Shown here: in pieces, positions 57,558 to 64,000 of the stretch | Position numbering within the stretch: the stretch's first letter is position 1 | Layout: each line of letters starts with the position of its first letter | Source: Hibiscus mutabilis | Lineage: Eukaryota > Streptophyta > Magnoliopsida > Malvales > Malvaceae | Length of the DNA stretch: 64,000 bases | Direction of reading: 5' to 3' | NCBI GenBank assembly: GCA_019671005.1 | Contig: CM033726.1 | Location: forward strand, 16,737,608 to 16,801,607 | Translations under genes and position numbers: made by a program | Notes under the pieces: model-generated | Databases searched by the model: none | What the model was told of the DNA's origin: nothing | What the model saw: only the letters and a program-made list of their open reading frames with translations

Positions 57558-58777
57558 TTAGATAGAAGAGGACTCCCCTTCGGAGACTTCTTCTCGTGTG
57601 ACATGGGTCTTTCTTTTCAGGAATCGGCCATAGGCAGGGGCCATTCGTTTCCTTCCTTTCATGATTGGTTGTGAAGTGGTAGTGGAGGCTCCAACTTTCT
57701 TCTTTTTCTTGGCAGGTTCCGACGCGGCAGGTGCATCGGTGGCATCAGATGGCGTCTGTATAGCAGGTGTCACTGGTGACTTGGCTTTAGTATACTTGGA
57801 TTTGGTTTCCTTGGATTCAGATGAGGAATCAGAACTGGCAGACTCAACTTGAACTAGAGACAATGGGACTGTGGCATCGGATGGGGTATGGACTGGACTG
57901 GACTGGCTGCATGGGATTATTGTTGGCAGAGAGCTCGGTAGGGAAGTCTATAAATTCTGGCACAAAATTAGTGGATAATTTTTTAAGAGCCTCCTTGATT
58001 GCAACATCCCTGGCATGTATGTATATCACATTTTGACATTGAGCTCCTCAGCTTTCTCTAGCTTTCGGAGAATGATTTCCTGGCTATGGTAAATTTGTGA
58101 CAGCGTTGCCAGTGAACTGTCTGGCACGATTTCAGGCATGGTGTCTGGCACTGCCTTTGGCGTGGGCACTTTTGCCTTCCCCTTGCCTTTGTTCTTTGGT
58201 TCTGCAGCTGTGAGGTTTCTGTAAATAGTAGTTGTGATTGTTGTTCGCTTGATCCTTTGACCTTTATCTGTATCAAGCTTTGGCACACCATGGAACATAC
58301 AAATGTTAGAAATAAACAAAGAAAAGAACAAACTGCCATTACCTTTTGCTGCACATTTATAGGTTTCATCAATAATGAGCTTGCCAACATTAATCTTATG
58401 CCCCATAACGATGGAATGCAATAGGATTAGCCTCTCTTCCGATACAGTCTCGTTGTGGGATGTTGGCATCAGATTTGCCTTGACAAAGTGATTCCATCCT
58501 CTCCATTGAGGTTTTAACGCCAATTGCTTTACCGTGCGGTGCCCTTTTGATGACACTGTCCATGCTGTGTCAGGCTCACACAAGTCTGCCAGCAGTTTTT
58601 TTCTCTTGGCGGCATTAATCGACTCGGTATAATCAAAATATTCATCCCCTGCACCATCCAATTCAAACATAGTGTTAATATACCCCTCATCAAAATGTCT
58701 CTTCATGCATGAATTCCTTAAAAAGCTTGTAGATGCAGTTTCCAATACCACTCACTGTCTCACTTGGGTTATCAGCA
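57558..58777 (-). pseudogene. Athila F env-like protein
   Basis: The open frame 58026-58751 carries the best copy of this family in the window: HFDEGYINTMFELDGAGDE, DLCEPDTAWTVSSKGHRTV, PTSHNETVSEERLILLHSI, HKINVGKLIIDETYKCAAK, FFSLFISNICMFHGVPKLD, a Lys/Pro-rich linker and ATLSQIYHSQEIILRKLEKA (predicted helix). A stop at 58026 separates a variable part from the C-terminal frame 57558-57863, which is Ser/Lys/Ala-rich with PAKKKKKVG, RKRMAPAYGRFLKRK and an acidic EEVSEGESSSI end. The KKKKK and RKRK-like runs could be nuclear signals. The N-terminus is cut off by the LTR at 58778. Function unproven. Confidence 0.8.
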
Positions 58778-59241
58778 TGTAACACTCCCTTCTCGAATCC
58801 TATCATCAGAGTTAAGTCGGAAATTTCACAAAACAAATACAACGTTAACAATGACCCTTTTTCAAAAAATACTATAAAACTTAAAACCGTAAAAAATATT
58901 TATACTGACTTAAAACACAAAATCGGAGCTCTTTTACCTTTCAAAAATAACAAAATAGCAATTTAATAAACAATAGACTCTAAACTAAAATAGACAATTT
59001 TATTACATTTATACATGCCACTAAAATTAATTAAAAACCTCAAGTAGGATGTCATTACTGTGGTAGCTTGATGAAATTCTCTGAACTTGATGCAACGCCT
59101 TGCTTGCTCCAATATCTCGAATCACCTACGTGTGCACAATCAAACACACGCTAAGTACAAACTTAGAGAGGCAATAATCAAGATTAAAAACAACTAAATA
59201 GGCTTATTCAATTTCATGACTTATTAAAATTCAAGGTTGCA
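58778..59241 (-). repeat. Tekay-type LTR fragment, cut by element H
   Basis: Starts TGTAACACTCCC (the 3' end of a minus-oriented LTR) inside the F env-like gene. It carries the conserved ACACGCTAAGTACAAACTTAG motif at 59145-59166 seen in other Tekay LTRs, and ends at 59241 where H begins. The rest should lie beyond H, off-window. Confidence 0.72.
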
Positions 59242-61902
59242 TGTAATATCCCAAATTTTCGGTTAGTGGCCAAAATGAAAATTTTGAAAGTTTGGTGGTC
59301 AAAGTATAAACTTTGGAGAAGTTTAGAGACTAAATTTTAATTTTCAAAAGTTATGTATTTTAGTCCCGTAAATGAATAGTTCACCCCCAAGAATGAAGTT
59401 TTCGTGTTACTTGGATTTTTGGCTTATTTTTGGCGTATTTTAGTCTCGTAAATGAAAAATGGCATGATGGTAAATTTCGGAAATTCCAAGGGCAAAGTTG
59501 GTAATCACTAACCACTTGGATTATTTTTTACCATTGGATGAGTAGGTAGACATGTAGCAAGATGTGGGACATTAGATTACAAGGGCAGATGGTCATTTTG
59601 TCATAAAATGAATTTTTAATTCATTTATTTATTAAGATGACAAATGGACTAAAATAAAAGAATAGAAAATTTAAGAATTTCTCCATCTTTTTCTCTCTTG
59701 TTCGAACACTCTCCCAAGGTAAGAGGAAAAAAATTATTTTTTAATTTCAAGTTTATTTGATTGGATTTTGGATGAAAGCGTGAAATATGAAGTTGATCTC
59801 CATGAAAGTCTCTATCTTTTGGTACCATTTATTCATGCTTTCCTTGCTTGAAACCTTAGTTTTGTGATTTTGATGGATGAAGGGGATGTTTAAATATGAT
59901 GAGTTAAGGTTAGTTTTTGATGAAGTTGTTGTTGTAGAATCATATCAAAGCTTGTATGATGATTGAAACTACTTGAAAGTAGATAAATCCTAATTTGGAT
60001 TAAGTTAGGGTTTTGATAGGAAGTTGAATTTGGATTGATTTTGACATGGGAATAATTATAGAAGCTTGGAAATAAGGTTTAGAAGTCGAATTCATGCTTG
60101 AATCAAGTTGAAAATTTTGGTTAGTGTGACCTTTCATATTTGGACTAAGGGAAGATATTAGGGGAAAATTATGGAAAATTTCCCTAAGGCTAGAAATCAT
60201 GTGAGAATTATTCTACAAAGCTTAGTAAGTTGTTTGGATCAATTTGTAAGTTTTTAAAGTGTTGAGGGCCAAATGACATATTAAGGGAAAATTGGGAATG
60301 ATATGGAAAGCAATTAGAAATTAATTTGTTAAGCTTGAATGTATTCTTGGAGTGTTTAAATATGTTGTTAAGTGTTTGAAGTTGAAGTTTAATGACAAAG
60401 GAACATTTCGAATAAATTGGAAAGTGAGGTGAATTCTAAAAGATTTCATTTTATGGTTATTTTGTGAGATTTGAGATTGTTTTGTGAAATTGTGATAGAT
60501 ATGGATAGTGAAGGATTTTTAGGAATTTTATTCCTAATATGTGCATATGTTAGAATGATACTAACATACGCTTTGAAATGTATGTATTCGGTAAATGATG
60601 ATTTTATAGATCGTGATCATGATCAAGATCATAGTACGAGCAAAGTTAAAGATAAGGAAAAGTTTCAAGAGTAAAGCTACAAGCTATAGTAAGGTTTACT
60701 AGTGAGGCATCAGGTGAGTGCAATGCATACATAACATGATACATGGATGTTTTATACATCATTGGTAAGACTTGCGATAAGTATACCTGGTTTATATATT
60801 GGCATGATATTTATGTCATTTATCATATATTTGACATATTTGAACATAAATGCATGGATCACTAGCTATATATGATGGTATACTATGAATGTTATTTCGG
60901 GTATGAACTACCCAATGTTCAATTATATTGATATACATTGCCATGGATGGAATAAATATGGAAATTATGCCCAAATAAGTCATTGAGGGACAGGGTATAG
61001 TTGGCATGCCATAGAGTTCAGCAGCACACTGCATATTCAGTTATCTTGGTTAGCACTATAATGTATATAAAGGACACTTAGTGTATGGTTAGCATTCCCT
61101 TATAAATGTGCGGATGGTGGGCACGACCTTATGTGTATTAGCACTTCGATGCATCTTTGACTCGAGTACCCAGGGTCCTCGTAAGTTTATATTTGGGCTA
61201 TGAAATCGGTAAATAATTGATAAACGGGTTAAAGAGTTTATACACTTTTAAAATTATGGCAAGTATATTGGTAAGAAAATTTATATCCGGTTTATATCAT
61301 ATTGATGTATAATTAACATGATAGTAAACATAACTAGTGATTCAAAATGCATGAATACGGTTACATTTTATTAGTTATGGTAGTGTTATATTGCACTAGA
61401 TATTATTATTGCCTCACTAAGTATATACTTAGCGTGTGATGGTTTTCACGCGTAGGTAAAAAGTAGAAATCGAAGTAAGGGGCAGGCATCCTACTTATCC
61501 GGAGTATAAAAACGGTATTAGTAATAACATCCTTTGACGTGTTTTGATATTTCTAGATGGCATGTATATGTTAAAATTAATCGGTTACATACTAGTTTTT
61601 ATATGGTTTGTATTAACTTATAAACTAGTTTATGTTTATAGCAAATGATGAGTAGTCATATTAAAGTTAAAATCGGGTAACGACTAGAAAAGAGTTAAAT
61701 AGAGTAATCGGTTAGATTTTTGTTTTAGGCAGTTTTTACGCAGTTATATCCCTTATATATCATAGAAAAGAATTGTTAAGTTGCAGCCTGAAATCGGATT
61801 TAATATGATAGGTAAAAATTCAGAATGTGATTCTAAAAAATAAAAAAATTCATGTGATACTCTAATTAGTATTTAATATAGGATACTGATTAGGGTGTTA
61901 TA
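59242..61902 (+). repeat. 5' LTR of Tekay H
   Basis: 2.66 kb, TGTAATATCCC to GGGTGTTATA. It contains a perfect palindrome CTAAGTATATACTTAG at 61417-61432 and a short GATCAT-type repeat at 60609-60632. The small open frames inside have no recognisable domain. Confidence 0.85.
61417..61432. promoter_or_regulatory. Conserved palindrome in Tekay LTR
   Basis: CTAAGTATATACTTAG, flanked by GCCTCA and CGTGTG. Weaker versions with the same flanks are in the LTR at 3413-3427 and the fragment at 59151-59166, both in minus orientation. Confidence 0.55.
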
Positions 61903-61907
61903 TTTAT

Positions 61908-61920
61908 TGGTATCAGAGCT
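61908..61920 (+). promoter_or_regulatory. Primer-binding site of Tekay H
   Basis: TGGTATCAGAGCT, a match of 12 bases to the initiator-Met PBS, five bases after the LTR end. Confidence 0.92.
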
Positions 61921-62065
61921 ACAGGTTTAGCCAGTTCTGGACATAAATCGGGTATATAGATAGTCAGAATTATATACATGCCACTAGAATGTCAATATTA
62001 CTGATATTTGTATAAATATAATTGGATGCCCAGTAATTAGTATTATTACTCCTTACTTATAAGGG

Positions 62066-63242
62066 ATGATTGTGACATTAACTGATGTAGATCATCGGGA
62101 ATCTTGTCAGGCATTTGAGCAAGATATGCATGCTTAGAGTGGAAGTAATGAGGTGAATCAGAATCCACCTTAAGGGCAATAGAACGTAGAACCATTGGCT
62201 CAGGAACAAAGAAATATGCATGTGCAAGATCAAGGCTTATTTCTTTAGGCATTGGATGCTATCGTAAATAGGCGAGCATCAGTATCAGTTCCAAAGGAAT
62301 TAAGGATAATGAAAGCACCATAATTTAAAGGTGACATTGATGATGATCCTATGGTTGCTGATTACGGGTTGAATGATATTAAGATCATATTGAGTAGGAT
62401 TCCTTGCAATGATCAAGGAATGGTTGAAGGAAAAGTATCTCTTCTGATGGAACAAGCGAGCGTGTGGTGGAATGTAGTCACTACACGAGTTCCTTCAGAA
62501 CAGATTACATAGGAATTCTTTCTGAAAGAATTCAAAGAAAAATATATTAGGGACCTGTTCATTGCAGAAATAAGGCAGCAGTTCCTGGATTTGAAGCAAT
62601 CAGGCAGGACAGTATATGAATACAAATGTGAATTCAATAGACTGAGTCGATTTGTAGAAGAGTTTCTTCCAACCGAAAAATTCAGGATTGATAAATTCAT
62701 AGTTGGGATGGATTCTCAGTATAAAAGGGTATTGATTTCCCTCAATTTCATCACATTTCAAGAGGCGGTGAATCGACCAAAAGCTATAGAGAAAATGGAC
62801 CTTGAGGAAAAAGTGGGAAAATAGGTTCAGTCAGGAAAAAGACCTGGAAGTTCTTTTGTTGCATCATCATTTAAGCGCAATAAAGGATTTCCATAGCAAC
62901 ACCCAGCAACATCAGCTTCTTTTGCTAAAAAGGGAAATTCCGGAGGAAAGTCAAAGCAGGCTTAGACTATTACTGCGGGTACTCGAGGCTCTAGAATTCG
63001 CTCTCTTCCAGATTGTGAACATTATGGAAAGAGGCATTCTGGTCAATGCTGGTTCGTTGGTGGAGAATGTTATTATTGTGGACAAGTCGGTTATTTTAAA
63101 AGAGAGTGTCCAGAGCTTCACTCTAATTGGTCAGTTGCAGCGCCTCAGAAAAGTAGAGGAAATAAAGGTAGCAAACCAGGAGTATCTATGTCTATACCTG
63201 GTCGAGAAGATAAGAGTGCTGCTCGAGTATATAATATCAAGA
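62066..63242 (+). pseudogene. Tekay H gag (nonsense codons only)
   Basis: The ATG at 62066 (MIVTLTDVDHRESCQAFEQD) opens a frame that stays in phase to the window end. Gag includes an N-terminal Gln-rich part, ADYGLNDIKIILSRIP, VWWNVV, FFLKEFKEKYIRD, RQQFLDLKQSGRTVYEYKC and FNRLSRFVEEFLP (capsid), then CEHYGKRHSGQC and the knuckle CYYCGQVGYFKREC. Eight in-frame stops occur at 62135, 62171, 62246, 62321, 62510, 62822, 62894 and 62963; six are TAG and two TAA. All can be explained by single C-to-T changes of Gln codons. No frameshift is seen. Compare the frameshifted gag of the left element. Confidence 0.87.
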
Positions 63243-64000
63243 TTGCTCACAACCGAGATGATTCAAAGTTCGTAGCAGGTATGATCAAACTCTTTGGCAG
63301 ACCTATTTTTGCATTAATTGATCTGGGCTCTACCCATTCGTATATTAGATCTAAAGTAGTACTTGAAAGAAATATACCAGTAGAACCAATTTGGAGTGAG
63401 TTAGTTGCTATTAATCCCCTAGGACAAAGTGTCAAAGTAGTTCGAATATGTAAAAAGTGCCCTATAAATATCCAAGGAAAGGAATTTCCAGCCAATCTTA
63501 TGGAATTGCCTTTCCAAGAGTTTGAAGTTATTCTTAGAATGGATTGGCTGTCGGCATATGATGCTACGGTTGAATGCCAATTAAAAAGGGTAGTTTTAAA
63601 AGAACCAGATGGTTTAGAAATAATATTCGAAGGAGAAAGGCAGAATTATTTGAGTAAGGAGATTGCAGCTATAACTGCTGGAAAGTTATTATCACGTGAG
63701 TGTGAAGCTTATTTAGCTCGTGTGATAAATACTCCGGAGACAAAGATAGATCTGGAAAATATAACCACAGTGTGGGAATTTCCAGATGCTTTTTCGGATG
63801 AATTACCAGGATTACCTCCTGATCGAGAAGTTGAATTTGGTATTGATGTGCTTCATGGATCAACACCAATATCAATAGCACCTTATAGAATGGATCCTAC
63901 AGAACTCAAAGAACTAAAGTCTCAATTGCAAGAATTATTAGATCGAGGTTTTATTCGACCAAGTATATCACCTTGTGGAGCTCCAGTTTTATTTGCGAAA
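63243..64000 (+). pseudogene. Tekay H protease and start of RT (cut by window edge)
   Basis: Same frame as gag, with no stop in this part. The protease has MIKLFGRPIFALIDLGSTHS (active-site DLG, where D-S/T-G is usual), YIRSKVVLERNIPVEPIW and MDWLSAYDATVECQLKR. The RT lead-in follows: LPGLPPDREVEFGIDVLHG, PISIAPYRMDPTELKELKS and LLDRGFIRPSISPCGAPVLF, ending at base 64000. It is labelled pseudogene because the upstream gag in the same frame has stops; the protease-RT part visible here is open for over 250 codons. Confidence 0.85.

Larger units (their letters stand above)
54860..58777 (-). mobile_element. Athila element F, 3' part
   Basis: Minus-strand env-like gene, polypurine tract and 3' LTR of the same Athila family as A and E. 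Its left edge (LTR end) interrupts the LINE; its right side is cut by a Tekay-type LTR at 58778, so pol is beyond the window or lost. Confidence 0.83.
59242..64000 (+). mobile_element. Tekay/Del element H, 5' part
   Basis: A plus-strand element with LTR, initiator-Met PBS, then a single gag-protease-pol frame running off the right edge. It is related to the left-edge element (1-6428) in LTR ends, PBS spacing and protein motifs. It is cut before RT by the window end. Confidence 0.88.

Noticed and set aside
60471..60674. 67-residue frame in the H LTR
   Set aside because: No domain, lies in an LTR, and no match in the other Tekay LTRs.

Overview
The window is a block of nested, decayed transposable elements from an AT-rich flowering-plant genome, most likely a dicot. 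I recognise no host gene, tRNA or rRNA. Ty3/gypsy elements of the Athila and Tekay/Del lineages make up most of it, as is typical of plant pericentromeric heterochromatin; the species cannot be told from the sequence. Almost every reading frame carries stops or frameshifts.

Nest 1 (1-36954). The inferred host is Athila element D, minus strand. Its 5' LTR (35711-36954), PBS, gag, protease, RT and RNase H lie at 31444-35704. A probable env-like remnant of it lies at 10683-11169 and 19871-20136. Inside D lie: Athila element A (6429-10393, plus; env-like gene and 3' LTR), itself cut by a Tekay element (1-6428, minus; its 3' end is off the left edge); element G (11170-19870, minus), a complete gag-only LTR element with two ~2.9 kb LTRs and a 5-bp target duplication; and Athila element C (20137-31443, plus; pol, env-like gene, 3' LTR), whose env-like gene is split by a solo Tekay-type LTR (24598-28254, duplication GGAGA).

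Middle (36955-45396). A gag-only Ty1/copia element (37390-42481, minus) has two ~1.0 kb LTRs and carries a 472-bp Mutator-type MITE with a 9-bp target duplication. About 2.9 kb of non-coding, LTR-like sequence follows.

Nest 2 (45397-64000). Athila element E (plus) has a 5' LTR, tRNA-Asp PBS, gag, protease, RT, RNase H, integrase and the start of an env-like gene. It runs into a LINE reverse-transcriptase fragment (53701-54859) that holds a hAT-like MITE. The LINE is cut by Athila element F (minus; 3' LTR and env-like gene), F is cut by a Tekay-type LTR (58778-59241), and that by Tekay element H (59242 to the right edge, plus).

The most unusual signal is a dense array of a palindromic motif, core TAYCGRTA, often extended to GTAYCGRTAC. 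It sits in the LTRs of two unrelated gag-only elements: gypsy element G and the copia element. Also notable are a gag-pol frame in H broken only by TAG/TAA codons, a second polypurine-tract-like motif downstream of several Athila env-like genes, a conserved palindrome in Tekay LTRs, and a copia LTR with a PBS on one side and a PPT on the other.
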